DNA of 64,000 nucleotides, taken from NCBI RefSeq assembly GCF_043290135.1, contig NC_134702.1, forward strand, positions 189,008,491-189,072,490. The letters are read 5' to 3'. Source of the DNA: Rhipicephalus microplus (taxonomy: Eukaryota; Arthropoda; Arachnida; Ixodida; Ixodidae). The position numbers and the translations under genes are program-made. Every line of letters begins with the position of its first letter. Position 1 is the stretch's first letter. Below the pieces are notes generated by a model. That model ran no database searches. It worked only from the letters and a program-made list of their open reading frames with translations, and was not told the DNA's origin. Of the stretch, positions 1 through 11,025 are shown one piece after another.

Positions 1-114
1 AATCAATTAGTTGAAATAAACAAAATCATCTCGTCACTGCTACCTGATACGGTTTTTTCATTATTGAGAAAAGCCGCTTATCGCTATAGTCAAAGAAAGT
101 GGCAGCGCTGTTTG

Positions 115-130
115 ATGAAATGTATTTCAT
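115..130. other. Conserved spacer palindrome, shown for unit 1
   Basis: ATGAAAT-GT-ATTTCAT is a perfect inverted repeat with 7-bp arms. It recurs in most units about 80 bp beyond the tRNA 3' end. Units with AACAAAATG...TTTAATG have lost it. Function unknown. Confidence 0.6.
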
Positions 131-211
131 GTTATGCGCACCGGTAACTCGTGGTGCCGTAGTATTACAACAGGCAATAAAAAAAGATACCTCTAAAGTC
201 GAGAGCGCTTT

Positions 212-282
212 GGAGGTGCCGGGGATTGAACCCGAGATATCTCACATGCAAAGCGAGCGCTCTACCGCTGAGCTACACCCCC
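212..282 (-). tRNA. tRNA-Ala(TGC) copy 1
   Basis: Reference fold for the array: acceptor GGGGGTG with CACCTCC giving G3-U70, D stem GCTC/GAGC, anticodon loop TTTGCAT, T loop TTCAATC with a U49-G65 wobble. T7 terminator at 179-185. Confidence 0.92.
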
Positions 283-557
283 GTTACATCTGGAGCACTC
301 ATTAACGAGTTTCTTGGTGCTCATCACCTTGTTCAAACAATAAAGTAATCAATTATTTGAAATAAACAAAATCATCTCGTCATTGCTGCCTGATACAGTT
401 TTTTCATTATTGAGAAAAGCCGCTTATCTCTATAGTCAAAGAAAGTGGCAGCGCTGTTTGATGAAATGTATTTCATGTTATGCGCACCGGTAACTCGTGG
501 TGCCGTAGTATTACAACAGGCAATAAAAAAAGATACCTCTAAAGTCGAGAGCGCTTT

Positions 558-628
558 GGAGGTGCCGGGGATTGAACCCGAGATATCTCACATGCAAAGC
601 GAGCGCTCTACCGCTGAGCTACACCCCC
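558..628 (-). tRNA. tRNA-Ala(TGC) copy 2
   Basis: Same as copy 1; T7 terminator. Confidence 0.92.
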
Positions 629-902
629 GTTACATCTGGAGCACTCATTAACGAGTTTCTTGGTGCTCATCACCTTGTTCAAACAATAAAGTAATCAATT
701 AGTTGAAATAAACAAAATCATCTCGTCATTGCTACCTGATACGGTTTTTTCATTATTGAGAAAAGCCGCTTATCGCTATAGTCAAAGAAAGTGGCAGCGC
801 TGTTTGATGAATTGTATTTCATGTTATGCGCACCGGTAACTCGTGGTGCCGTAGTATTACAACAGGCAATAAAAAAGTTACCGCTAAAGTCGAGAGCGCT
901 TT

Positions 903-973
903 GGAGGTGCCGGGGATTGAACCCGAGATATCTCACATGCAAAGCGAGCGCTCTACCGCTGAGCTACACCCCC
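903..973 (-). tRNA. tRNA-Ala(TGC) copy 3
   Basis: T loop TTCAATC; T6 terminator. Confidence 0.92.
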
Positions 974-1215
974 GTTACATCTGGAGCACTCATTAACGAG
1001 TTTCTTGGTGCTCATCACCTTGTTCAAACAATAAAGTAATCAATTAGTTGAAATAAACAAAATCATCTCGTCATTGCTACCTGATACGGTTTTTTCATTA
1101 TTGAGAAAAGCCGCTTATCGCTATAGTCAAAGAAAGTGGCAGCGCTGTTTGATGAATTGTATTTCATGTTATGCGCACCGGTAACTCGTGGTGCCGTAGT
1201 ATTACAACAGGCAAT

Positions 1216-1221
1216 AAAAAA
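1216..1221 (-). terminator. Pol III terminator, shown for copy 4
   Basis: A run of T on the minus strand (T6 here) lies 26 nt after the tRNA 3' end. Runs of T4-T8 occupy the same place in almost every unit. Units 10 and 30 have T3CT3, and unit 73 only T3. Confidence 0.8.
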
Positions 1222-1257
1222 GTTACCGCTAAAGTCGAGAGTGCTTTGGAGGTGCCG

Positions 1258-1268
1258 GGGTTTGAACC
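1258..1268 (-). promoter_or_regulatory. Internal Pol III box B, shown for copy 4
   Basis: GGTTCAAACCC at tRNA T-arm nucleotides 51-61 fits the box B consensus. Several subfamilies elsewhere in the array lack U54 or C56 and would bind TFIIIC poorly. Confidence 0.85.
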
Positions 1269-1299
1269 CGGGACTTCTCACATGCAAAGCGAGCGCTCT

Positions 1300-1311
1300 A
1301 CCGCTGAGCTA
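1300..1311 (-). promoter_or_regulatory. Internal Pol III box A, shown for copy 4
   Basis: tRNA nucleotides 8-19, TAGCTCAGCGGT. This matches the type 2 Pol III box A and is present in nearly all copies. It is also the region into which the LINEs insert. Confidence 0.85.
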
Positions 1312-1593
1312 CACCCCCGTTACATCTGGAGCACTCATTATCGAGTTTCTTGGTGCTCATCACCTTGTTCAAACAATAAAGTAATCAATTAGTTGAAATA
1401 AACAAAATCATCTCGTCATTGCTACCTGATACGGTTTTTTCATTATTGAGAAAAGCCGCTTATCGCTATAGTCAAAGAAAGTGGCAGCGCTGTTTGAAGA
1501 ATTGTATTTCATGTTATGCGCACCGGTAACTCGTGGTGCCGTAGTATTACAACAGGCAATAAAAAAAGATACCTCTAAAGTCGAGAGCGCTTT

Positions 1594-1664
1594 GGAGGTG
1601 CCGGGGATTGAACCCGACATATCTCACATGCAAAGCGAGCACTCTACCGCTGAGCTACACCCCC
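1594..1664 (-). tRNA. tRNA-Ala(TGC) copy 5
   Basis: G10-U25 wobble in the D stem; variable arm changed; T7. Confidence 0.88.
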
Positions 1665-1939
1665 GTTACATCTGGAGCACTCATTAACGAGTTTCTTGGT
1701 GCTCATCACCTTGTTCAAACAATAAAGTAATCAATTATTTGAAATAAACAAAATCATCTCGTCATTGCTGCCTGATACAGTTTTTTCATTATTGAGAAAA
1801 GCCGCTTATCTCTATAGTCAAAGAAAGTGGCAGCGCTGTTTGATGAAATGTATTTCATGTTATGCGCACCGGTAACTCGTGGTGCCGTAGTATTACAACA
1901 GGCAATAAAAAAAGATACCTCTAAAGTCGAGAGCGCTTT

Positions 1940-2010
1940 GGAGGTGCCGGGAATTGAACCCGAGATATCTCACATGCAAAGCGAGCGCTCTACCGCTTAG
2001 CTACACCCCC
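1940..2010 (-). tRNA. tRNA-Ala(TGC) copy 6, D-stem mutant
   Basis: C13 to A breaks the D stem and box A; position 60 C to T. Probably weak or dead. Confidence 0.78.
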
Positions 2011-2284
2011 GTTACATCTGGAGCACTCATTAACGAGTTTCTTGGTGCTCATCACCTTGTTCAAACAATAAAGTAATCAATTAGTTGAAATAAACAAAAT
2101 CATCTCGTCATTGCTACCTGATACGGTTTTTTCATTATTGAGAAAAGCCGCTTATCGCTATAGTCAAAGAAAGTGGCAGCGCTGTTTGATGAATTGTATT
2201 TCATGTTATGCGCACCGGTAACTCGTGGTGCCGTAGTATTACAACAGGCAATAAAAAAGTTACCGCTAAAGTCGAGAGCGCTTT

Positions 2285-2355
2285 GGAGGTGCCGGGGATT
2301 GAACCCGAGATATCTCACATGCAAAGCGAGCGCTCTACCGCTGAGCTACACCCCC
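2285..2355 (-). tRNA. tRNA-Ala(TGC) copy 7
   Basis: T loop TTCAATC; T6. Confidence 0.92.
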
Positions 2356-2630
2356 GTTACATCTGGAGCACTCATTAACGAGTTTCTTGGTGCTCATCAC
2401 CTTGTTCAAACAATAAAGTAATCAATTAGTTGAAATAAACAAAATCATCTCGTCATTGCTACCTGATACGGTTTTTTCATTATTGAGAAAAGCCGCTTAT
2501 CGCTATAGTCAAAGAAAGTGGCAGCGCTGTTTGATGAATTGTATTTCATGTTATGCGCACCGGTAACTCGTGGTGCCGTAGTTTTACAACAGGCAATAAA
2601 AAAAGATACCTCTAAAGTCGAGAGCGCTTT

Positions 2631-2701
2631 GGAGGTGCCGGGGATTGAACCCGAGATATCTCACATGCAAAGCGAGCGCTCTACCGCTGAGCTACACCCC
2701 C
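2631..2701 (-). tRNA. tRNA-Ala(TGC) copy 8
   Basis: T loop TTCAATC; T7. Confidence 0.92.
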
Positions 2702-2976
2702 GTTACATCTGGAGCACTCATTAACGAGTTTCTTGGTGCTCATCACCTTGTTCAAACAATAAAGTAATCAATTATTTGAAATAAACAAAATCATCTCGTC
2801 ATTGCTGCCTGATACAGTTTTTTCATTATTGAGAAAAGCCGCTTATCTCTATAGTCAAAGAAAGTGGCAGCGCTGTTTGATGAAATGTATTTCATGTTAT
2901 GCGCACCGGTAACTCGTGGTGCCGTAGTATTACAACAGGCAATAAAAAAAGATACCTCTAAAGTCGAGAGCGCTTT

Positions 2977-3047
2977 GGAGGTGCCGGGGATTGAACCCGA
3001 GATATCTCACATGCAAAGCGAGCGCTCTACCGCTGAGCTACACCCCC
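2977..3047 (-). tRNA. tRNA-Ala(TGC) copy 9
   Basis: T loop TTCAATC; T7. Confidence 0.92.
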
Positions 3048-3323
3048 GTTACATCTGGAGCACTCATTAACGAGTTTCTTGGTGCTCATCACCTTGTTCA
3101 AACAATAAAGTAATCAATTATTTGAAATAAACAAAATCATCTCGTCATTGCTGTCTGATACAGTTTTTTCATATATTGAGAAAAGCCGCTTATCTCTATA
3201 GTCAAAGAAAGTGGCAGCGCTGTTTGATGAAATGTATTTCATGTTATGCGCACCGGTAACTCGTGGTGCCGTAGTATTACAACAGGCAATAAAGAAAGAT
3301 ACCGCTAAAGTCGAGATTGCTTT

Positions 3324-3394
3324 GGAGGTGCCGGGGATTGAACCCGAGATATCTCACATGCAAAGCGAGCGCTCTACCGCTGAGCTACACCCCC
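3324..3394 (-). tRNA. tRNA-Ala(TGC) copy 10
   Basis: tRNA intact, but the terminator is interrupted (TTTCTTT). Confidence 0.9.
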
Positions 3395-3670
3395 GTTACA
3401 TCTGGAGCACTCATTAACGAGTTTCTTGGTGCTCATCACCTTGTTCAAACAATAAAGTAATCAATTATTTGAAATAAACAAAATCATCTCGTCATTGCTG
3501 CCTGATACAGTTTTTTCATATATTGAGAAAAGCCGCTTATCGCTATAGTCAAAGAAAGTGGCAGCGCTGTTTGATGAAATGTATTTCATGTTATGCGCAC
3601 CGGTAACTCGTGGTGCCATAGTATTACAACAGGCAATAAAACAAGATACCGCTAAAGTCGAGAGCGCTTT

Positions 3671-3741
3671 GGAGGTGCCGGGGATTGATCCCGAGATTTC
3701 TCACATGCAAAGCGAGCGCTCTACCACTGAGCTACACCCCC
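3671..3741 (-). tRNA. tRNA-Ala(TGC) copy 11, U54 lost
   Basis: T loop ATCAATC breaks box B; terminator only T4. Confidence 0.8.
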
Positions 3742-4016
3742 GTTACATCTGGAGCACTCATTAACGAGTTTCTTGGTGCTCATCACCTTGTTCAAACAAT
3801 AAAGTAATCAATTAGTTGAAATAAACAAAATCATCTCGTCATTGCCGGCTGATACAGTTTTTTCATCATTGAGGAAAGCCGTATATTTCTATAGTCAAAT
3901 AAAATGACAGCGCTGTTCGATGAAATGTATTTCATGTTATGCGCACCGGTAACTCGTGGTGCCGTAGTATTACAACAGGCAATAAAAAAAGATACCTCTA
4001 AAGTCGAGAGCGCTTT

Positions 4017-4087
4017 GGAGGTGCCGGGGATTGAACCCGAGATATCTCACATGCAAAGCGAGCGCTCTACCGCTGAGCTACACCCCC
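4017..4087 (-). tRNA. tRNA-Ala(TGC) copy 12
   Basis: T loop TTCAATC; T7; spacer of the CATTGCCGGC type. Confidence 0.92.
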
Positions 4088-4364
4088 GTTACATCTGGAG
4101 CACTCATTAACGAGTTTCTTGGTGCTCATCACCTTGTTCAAACAATAAAGTAATCAATTATTTGAAATAAACAAAATCATCTCGTCATTGCTGCCTGATA
4201 CAGTTTTTTTCATATATTGAGAAAAGCCGCTTATCTCTATAGTCAAAGAAAGTGGCAGCGCTGTTTGATGAATTGTATTTCATGTTATGCGCACCGGTAA
4301 CTCGTGGTGCCGTAGTATTACAACAGGCAATAAAACAAGATACCTCTAAAGTCGAGAGCGCTTT

Positions 4365-4435
4365 GGAGGTGCCGGGGATTGAACCCGAGATATCTCACAT
4401 GCAAAGCGAGCGCTCTACCGCTGAGCTACACCCCC
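4365..4435 (-). tRNA. tRNA-Ala(TGC) copy 13
   Basis: T loop TTCAATC; terminator T4. Confidence 0.91.
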
Positions 4436-4711
4436 GTTACATCTGGAGCACTCATTAACGAGTTTCTTGGTGCTCATCACCTTGTTCAAACAATAAAGTA
4501 ATCAATTAGTTGAAATAAACAAAATCATCTCGTCATTGCTACTTGATACGGTTTTTTCATATATTGAGAAAAGCCGCTTATCTCTATAGTCAAAGAAAGT
4601 GGCAGCGCTGTTTGATGAAATGTATTTCATGTTATGCGCACCGGTAACTCGTGGTGCCGTAGTATTACAACAGGCAATAAAAAACGATACCTCTAAAGTC
4701 GAGAGCGCTTT

Positions 4712-4782
4712 GGAGGTGCCGGGGATTGAACCCGAGATATCTCACATGCAAAGCGAGCGCTCTACCACTGAGCTACACCCCC
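4712..4782 (-). tRNA. tRNA-Ala(TGC) copy 14
   Basis: D loop AGTGGTA; T6. Confidence 0.92.
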
Positions 4783-5059
4783 GTTACATCTGGAGCACTC
4801 ATTAACGAGTTTCTTGGTGCTCATCACCTTGTTCAAACAATAAAGTAATCAATTATTTGAAATAAACAAAATCATCTCGTCATTGTTGCCTGATACAGTT
4901 TTTTTCATATATTGAGAAAAGCCGCTTATCTCTATAGTCAAAGAAAGTGGCAGCGCTGTTTGATGAAATGTATTTCATGTTATGCGCACCGGTAACTCGT
5001 GGTGCCGTAGTATTACAACAGGCAATAAAAAAAGATACCTCTAAAGTCGAGACCGCTTT

Positions 5060-5130
5060 GGAGGTGCCGGGGATTGAACCCGAGATATCTCACATGCAAA
5101 GCGAGCGCTCTACCACTGAGCTACACCCCC
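5060..5130 (-). tRNA. tRNA-Ala(TGC) copy 15
   Basis: D loop AGTGGTA; T7. Confidence 0.92.
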
Positions 5131-5406
5131 GTTACATCTGGAGCACTCATTAACGAGTTTCTTGGTGCTCATCACCTTGTTCAAACAATAAAGTAATCAA
5201 TTAGTTGAAATAAACAAAATCATCTCGTCATTGCTACCTGATACGGTTTTTTCATATATTGAGAAAAGCCGCTTATCTCTATAGTCAAAGAAAGTGGCAG
5301 CGCTGTTTGATGAAATGTATTTCATGTTATGCGCACCGGTAACTCGTGGTGCCGTAGTATTACAACAGGCAATAAAAAAAGATACCTCTAAAGTCGAGAG
5401 CGCTTT

Positions 5407-5477
5407 GGAGGTGCCGGGGATTGAACCCGAGATATCTCACATGCAAAGCGAGCGCTCTACCGCTGAGCTACACCCCC
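5407..5477 (-). tRNA. tRNA-Ala(TGC) copy 16
   Basis: T loop TTCAATC; T7. Confidence 0.92.
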
Positions 5478-5754
5478 GTTACATCTGGAGCACTCATTAA
5501 CGAGTTTCTTGGTGCTCATCACCTTGTTCAAACAATAAAGTAATCAATTATTTGAAATAAACAAAATCATCTCGTCATTGCTGCCTGATACAGTTTTTTT
5601 CATATATTGAGAAAAGCCGCTTATCTCTATAGTCAAAGAAAGTGGCAGCGCTGTTTGATGAATTGTATTTCATGGTATGCGCACCGGTAACTTGTGGTGC
5701 CGTAGTATTACAACAGGCAATAAAAAAAGATACCTCTAAAGTCGAGAGCGCTTT

Positions 5755-5825
5755 GGAGGTGCCAGGGATTGAACCCGAGATATCTCACATGCAAAGCGAG
5801 CGCTCTACCGCTGAGCTACACCCCC
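5755..5825 (-). tRNA. tRNA-Ala(TGC) copy 17
   Basis: C63 to T gives a G-U pair in the T stem; T7. First unit of the six-unit duplication. Confidence 0.9.
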
Positions 5826-6100
5826 GTTACATCTGGAGCACTCATTAACGAGTTTCTTGGTGCTCATCACCTTGTTCAAACAATAAAGTAATCAATTAGT
5901 TGAAATAAACAAAATCATCTCGTCATTGCTACCTGATACGGTTTTTTCATATATTGAGAAAAGCCGCTTATCTCTATAGTCAAAGAAAGTGGCAGCGCTG
6001 TTTGATGAAATGTATTTCATGTTATGCGCACCGGTAACTCGTGGTGCCGTAGTATTACAACAGGCAATAAAAAAGTTACCGCTAAAGTCGAGAGCGCTTT

Positions 6101-6171
6101 GGAGGTGCCGGGGATTGATCCCGAGATTTCTCACATGCAAAGCGAGCGCTCTACCACTGAGCTACACCCCC
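6101..6171 (-). tRNA. tRNA-Ala(TGC) copy 18, U54 lost
   Basis: T loop ATCAATC; T6. Confidence 0.8.
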
Positions 6172-6448
6172 GTTACATCTGGAGCACTCATTAACGAGTG
6201 TCTTGGTGCTCATCACCTTGTTCAAACAATAAAGTAATCAATTATTTGAAATAAACAAAATCATCTCGTCATTGCTGCCTGATACAGTTTTTTTCATATA
6301 TTGAGAAAAGCCGCTTATCTCTATAGTCAAAGAAAGTGGCAGCGCTGTTTGATGAAATGTATTTCATGATATGCGCACCGGTAACTCGTGGTGCCGTAGT
6401 ATTACAACAGGCAATAAAACAAGATACCGCTAAAGTCGAGAGCGCTTT

Positions 6449-6519
6449 GGAGGTGCCGGGGATTGATCCAGAGATATCTCACATGCAAAGCGAGCGCTCT
6501 ACCGCTGAGCTACACCCCC
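6449..6519 (-). tRNA. tRNA-Ala(TGC) copy 19, U54 lost
   Basis: T loop ATCAATC and a mismatch at 51-63; T4. Confidence 0.75.
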
Positions 6520-6794
6520 GTTACATCTGGAGCACTCATTAACGAGTTTCTTGGTGCTCATCAGCTTGTTCAAACAATAAAATAATCAATTAACTGAAAT
6601 AAACAAAATCATCTCGTCATTGCCGGCTGATACAGTTTTTTCATCATTGAGGAAAGCCGTATATTTCTATAGTCAAATAAAATGACAGCGCTGTTCGATG
6701 AAATGTATTTCATGTTATGCGCACCGGTAACTCGTGGTGCCGTAGTATTACAACAGGCAATAAAAAAAGATACCTCTAAAGTCGACAGCGCTTT

Positions 6795-6865
6795 GGAGGT
6801 GCTGGGGATTGAACCCGAGATATCTCACATGCAAAGCGAGCACTCTACCGCTGAGCTACACCCCC
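6795..6865 (-). tRNA. tRNA-Ala(TGC) copy 20
   Basis: G64 to A breaks one T-stem pair; G10-U25; T7. Confidence 0.83.
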
Positions 6866-7142
6866 GTTACATCTGGAGCACTCATTAACGAGTTTCTTGG
6901 TGCTCATCACCTTGTTCAAACAATAAAGTAATCAATTATTTGAAATAAACAAAATCATCTCGTCATTGCTGCCTGATACAGTTTTTTTCATATATTGAGA
7001 AAAGCCGCTTATCTCTATAGTCAAAGAAAGTGGCAGCGCTGTTTGATGAAATGTATTTCATGATATGCGCACCGATAACTCGTGGTGCCGTAGTATTACA
7101 ACAGGCAATAAAACAAGGTACCGCTAAAGTCGAGAGCGCTTT

Positions 7143-7213
7143 GGAGGTGCCGGGGATTGATCCCGAGATTTCTCACATGCAAAGCGAGCGCTCTACCACT
7201 GAGCTACACCCCC
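7143..7213 (-). tRNA. tRNA-Ala(TGC) copy 21, U54 lost
   Basis: T loop ATCAATC; T4. Confidence 0.8.
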
Positions 7214-7488
7214 GTTACATCTGGAGCACTCATTAACGAGTTTCTTGGTGCTCATCAGCTTGTTCAAACAATAAAGTAATCAATTAACTGAAATAAACAA
7301 AATCATCTCGTCATTGCCGGCTGATACAGTATTTTCATCATTGAGGAAAGCCGTATATTTCTATAGTCAAATAAAATGGCAGCGCTGTTCGATGAAATGT
7401 ATTTCATGTTATGCGCACCGGTAACTCGTGGTGCCGTAGTATTACAACAGGCAATAAAAAAAGATACCTCTAAAGTCGAGAGCGCTTT

Positions 7489-7559
7489 GGAGGTGCCGGG
7501 GATTGAACCCGAGATATCTCACATGCAAAGCGAGCGCTCTACCGCTGAGCTACACCCCC
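7489..7559 (-). tRNA. tRNA-Ala(TGC) copy 22
   Basis: T loop TTCAATC; T7. Confidence 0.92.
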
Positions 7560-7836
7560 GTTACATCTGGAGCACTCATTAACGAGTTTCTTGGTGCTCA
7601 TCACCTTGTTCAAACAATAAAGTAATCAATTATTTGAAATAAACAAAATCATCTCGTCATTGCTGCCTGATACAGTTTTTTTCATATATTGAGAAAAGCC
7701 GCTTATCTCTATAGTCAAAGAAAGTGGCAGCGCTGTTTGATGAATTGTATTTCATGTTATGCGCACCGGTAACTTGTGGTGCCGTAGTATTACAACAGGC
7801 AATAAAAAAAGATACCTCTAAAGTCGAGAGCGCTTT

Positions 7837-7907
7837 GGAGGTGCCAGGGATTGAACCCGAGATATCTCACATGCAAAGCGAGCGCTCTACCGCTGAGCTA
7901 CACCCCC
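7837..7907 (-). tRNA. tRNA-Ala(TGC) copy 23
   Basis: Duplicate of copy 17 (C63 to T); T7. Confidence 0.9.
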
Positions 7908-8182
7908 GTTACATCTGGAGCACTCATTAACGAGTTTCTTGGTGCTCATCACCTTGTTCAAACAATAAAGTAATCAATTAGTTGAAATAAACAAAATCAT
8001 CTCGTCATTGCTACCTGATACGGTTTTTTCATATATTGAGAAAAGCCGCTTATCTCTATAGTCAAAGAAAGTGGCAGCGCTGTTTGATGAAATGTATTTC
8101 ATGTTATGCGCACCGGTAACTCGTGGTGCCGTAGTATTACAACAGGCAATAAAAAAGTTACCGCTAAAGTCGAGAGCGCTTT

Positions 8183-8253
8183 GGAGGTGCCGGGGATTGA
8201 TCCCGAGATTTCTCACATGCAAAGCGAGCGCTCTACCACTGAGCTACACCCCC
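8183..8253 (-). tRNA. tRNA-Ala(TGC) copy 24, U54 lost
   Basis: Duplicate of copy 18. Confidence 0.8.
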
Positions 8254-8530
8254 GTTACATCTGGAGCACTCATTAACGAGTTTCTTGGTGCTCATCACCT
8301 TGTTCAAACAATAAAGTAATCAATTATTTGAAATAAACAAAATCATCTCGTCATTGCTGCCTGATACAGTTTTTTTCATATATTGAGAAAAGCCGCTTAT
8401 CTCTATAGTCAAAGAAAGTGGCAGCGCTGTTTGATGAAATGTATTTCATGATATGCGCACCGGTAACTCGTGGTGCCGTAGTATTACAACAGGCAATAAA
8501 ACAAGATACCGCTAAAGTCGAGAGCGCTTT

Positions 8531-8601
8531 GGAGGTGCCGGGGATTGATCCCGAGATATCTCACATGCAAAGCGAGCGCTCTACCGCTGAGCTACACCCC
8601 C
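8531..8601 (-). tRNA. tRNA-Ala(TGC) copy 25, U54 lost
   Basis: T loop ATCAATC; T4; duplicate of copy 19 without its T-stem mismatch. Confidence 0.8.
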
Positions 8602-8876
8602 GTTACATCTGGAGCACTCATTAACGAGTTTCTTGGTGCTCATCAGCTTGTTCAAACAATAAAGTAATCAATTAACTGAAATAAACAAAATCATCTCGTC
8701 ATTGCCGGCTGATACAGTTTTTTCATCATTGAGGAAAGCCGTATATTTCTATAGTCAAATAAAATGACAGCGCTGTTCGATGAAATGTATTTCATGTTAT
8801 GCGCACCGGTAACTCGTGGTGCCGTAGTATTACAACAGGCAATAAAAAAAGATACCTCTAAAGTCGACAGCGCTTT

Positions 8877-8947
8877 GGAGGTGCTGGGGATTGAACCCGA
8901 GATATCTCACATGCAAAGCGAGCACTCTACCGCTGAGCTACACCCCC
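8877..8947 (-). tRNA. tRNA-Ala(TGC) copy 26
   Basis: Duplicate of copy 20. Confidence 0.83.
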
Positions 8948-9224
8948 GTTACATCTGGAGCACTCATTAACGAGTTTCTTGGTGCTCATCACCTTGTTCA
9001 AACAATAAAGTAATCAATTATTTGAAATAAACAAAATCATCTCGTCATTGCTGCCTGATACAGTTTTTTTCATATATTGAGAAAAGCCGCTTATCTCTAT
9101 AGTCAAAGAAAGTGGCAGCGCTGTTTGATGAAATGTATTTCATGATATGCGCACCGGTAACTCGTGGTGCCGTAGTATTACAACAGGCAATAAAACAAGG
9201 TACCGCTAAAGTCGAGAGCGCTTT

Positions 9225-9295
9225 GGAGGTGCCGGGGATTGATCCCGAGATTTCTCACATGCAAAGCGAGCGCTCTACCACTGAGCTACACCCCC
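9225..9295 (-). tRNA. tRNA-Ala(TGC) copy 27, U54 lost
   Basis: Duplicate of copy 21. Confidence 0.8.
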
Positions 9296-9570
9296 GTTAC
9301 ATCTGGAGCACTCATTAACGAGTTTCTTGGTGCTCATCAGCTTGTTCAAACAATAAAGTAATCAATTAACTGAAATAAACAAAATCATCTCGTCATTGCC
9401 GGCTGATACAGTATTTTCATCATTGAGGAAAGCCGTATATTTCTATAGTCAAATAAAATGGCAGCGCTGTTCGATGAAATGTATTTCATGTTATGCGCAC
9501 CGGTAACTCGTGGTGCCGTAGTATTACAACAGGCAATAAAAAAAGATACCGCTAAAGTCGAGAGCGCTTT

Positions 9571-9641
9571 GGAGGTGCCGGGGATTGAACCCGAGATTTC
9601 TCACATGCAAAGCGAGCGCTCTACCGCTGGGCTACACCCCC
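9571..9641 (-). tRNA. tRNA-Ala(TGC) copy 28, D-stem mutant
   Basis: U12 to C breaks one D-stem pair; T7. Confidence 0.83.
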
Positions 9642-9915
9642 GTTACATCTGGAGCACTCATTACCGAGTTTCTTGGTGCTCATCACCTTGTTCAAACAAT
9701 AAAGTAATCAATTAGTTGAAATAAACAAAATCATCTCGTCATTGCCGGCTGAACAGTTTTTTCATCATTGAGGAAAGCCGCATATTTATACAGTCAAAGA
9801 AAATGGCAGCGCTGTTTGATGAAATGTATTTTATGATATGCGCACCGGTAACTCGTGGTGCCGTAGTATTACAACAGGCAATAAAAAAAGATACCGCTAA
9901 AGTCGAGAGCGCTTT

Positions 9916-9986
9916 GGATGTGCCGGGGACTGAACCCTGAACTTCTCAGATGCAAAGCGAGCGCTCTACCACTGAGCTACACCCCC
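9916..9986 (-). tRNA. tRNA-Ala(TGC) copy 29, degenerate
   Basis: Mismatches at 4-69, 50-64 and 31-39; T loop TTCAGTC. Likely a pseudogene. Confidence 0.7.
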
Positions 9987-10261
9987 GTTTCATCTGGAGC
10001 ACCCATTAACGAGTTTCTTGGTGCTCATCAGCTTGTTCTAACAAAAAAATAATTCAATAGTTGAAATAAACAAAACCATCTCGTCATTGCCGCCTGATAC
10101 AGTTTTTTCATCATTGAGGAAAGCCGCATATTTCTATAGTCAAAGAAATAGGCAGCGCTGTTCGATGAAATGTATTTCATGATATGCGCACCGGTAACTC
10201 GTGGTGCCGTAGTATAACAACAGGCAATAAAGAAAGATACCGCTAAAGTCGAGAGCGCTTT

Positions 10262-10333
10262 GGAGGTGCCGGGGATTGAAACCCGGGACTTCTCACATGC
10301 AAAGCGAGCGCTCCACCACTGAGCTACACTTCC
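10262..10333 (-). tRNA. tRNA-Ala-like copy 30, GGAAGTG acceptor and 8-nt T loop
   Basis: A3 pairs U70, so the G3-U70 alanine signal is gone; A4-C69 mismatch; T loop has one extra U; terminator TTTCTTT. Confidence 0.7.
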
Positions 10334-10608
10334 GTTACCTTTAGAGCACTCATTAACGAGTTTCTTGGTGGTCATCAGCTTGTTCAAACAATAAATTAAT
10401 CAATTAGTTGAAATAAACAAAATCATCTCGTCATTGCCCCCTGATACAGTTTTTTCATCATTGAGGCAAGCCGCATATTTCTTTAGTCAAAGAAAATGGC
10501 AGCGCTGTTCAACAAAATGTATTTAATGTTATGCGCACCGGTAACTCGTGGTGCCGTAGTATTACAACAGGCAATAAAAAAAGATACCGCTAAAGTCGAG
10601 AGCGATTC

Positions 10609-10679
10609 GGAGGTGCCGGGGATGGAACCCGGGACTTCTCACATGCAAAGCGAGCGCTCTACCACTGAGCTACACCCCC
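10609..10679 (-). tRNA. tRNA-Ala(TGC) copy 31
   Basis: T loop TTCCATC, still within box B consensus; full CCGGG stem; T7. Confidence 0.91.
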
Positions 10680-10954
10680 GTTACATCTGGAGCACTCATT
10701 AACGAGTTTCTTGGTGCTCATCAGCTTGTTTTAACAATAAATTAATCAATTAGTTGAAATAAACAAAACCATCTCGTCAATGCCGCCTGATACAGTTTTT
10801 TCATCATTGAGGAAAGCCGCATATTTCTATAGTCAAAGAAATAGGCAGCGCTGTTCGATGAAATGTATTTCATGATATGCGCACCGGTAACTCGTGGTGC
10901 CGTAGTATTACAACAGGCAATCAAAAAAGATACCGCTAAAGTCGAGAGCGCTTT

Positions 10955-11025
10955 GGAGGTGCCGGGGATGGAACCCGGGACTTCTCACATGCAAAGCGAG
11001 CGCTCTACCACTGAGCTTCACCCCC
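10955..11025 (-). tRNA. tRNA-Ala(TGC) copy 32, U8 to A
   Basis: T loop TTCCATC; conserved U8 lost; T6. Confidence 0.85.

Larger units (their letters stand above)
1248..1318 (-). tRNA. tRNA-Ala(TGC) copy 4, best consensus
   Basis: Fully paired T stem CCGGG/CCCGG with loop TTCAAAC, G3-U70 present and all arms paired. It is the cleanest tRNA-Ala of block 1. T6 terminator. Confidence 0.95.
5480..7480. repeat. Six-unit higher-order repeat, copy 1
   Basis: Units 17-22 recur as units 23-28 at an offset of 2,082 bp with shared private variants: CCAGGG in the first unit, ATCAATC T loops in the second, third and fifth, and a CATTGCCGGC spacer variant. Boundaries are approximate. Confidence 0.85.
7562..9562. 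repeat. Six-unit higher-order repeat, copy 2
   Basis: Second copy of the six-unit block at 5.48-7.48 kb. A few substitutions separate the two, so the duplication is recent. Confidence 0.85.
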
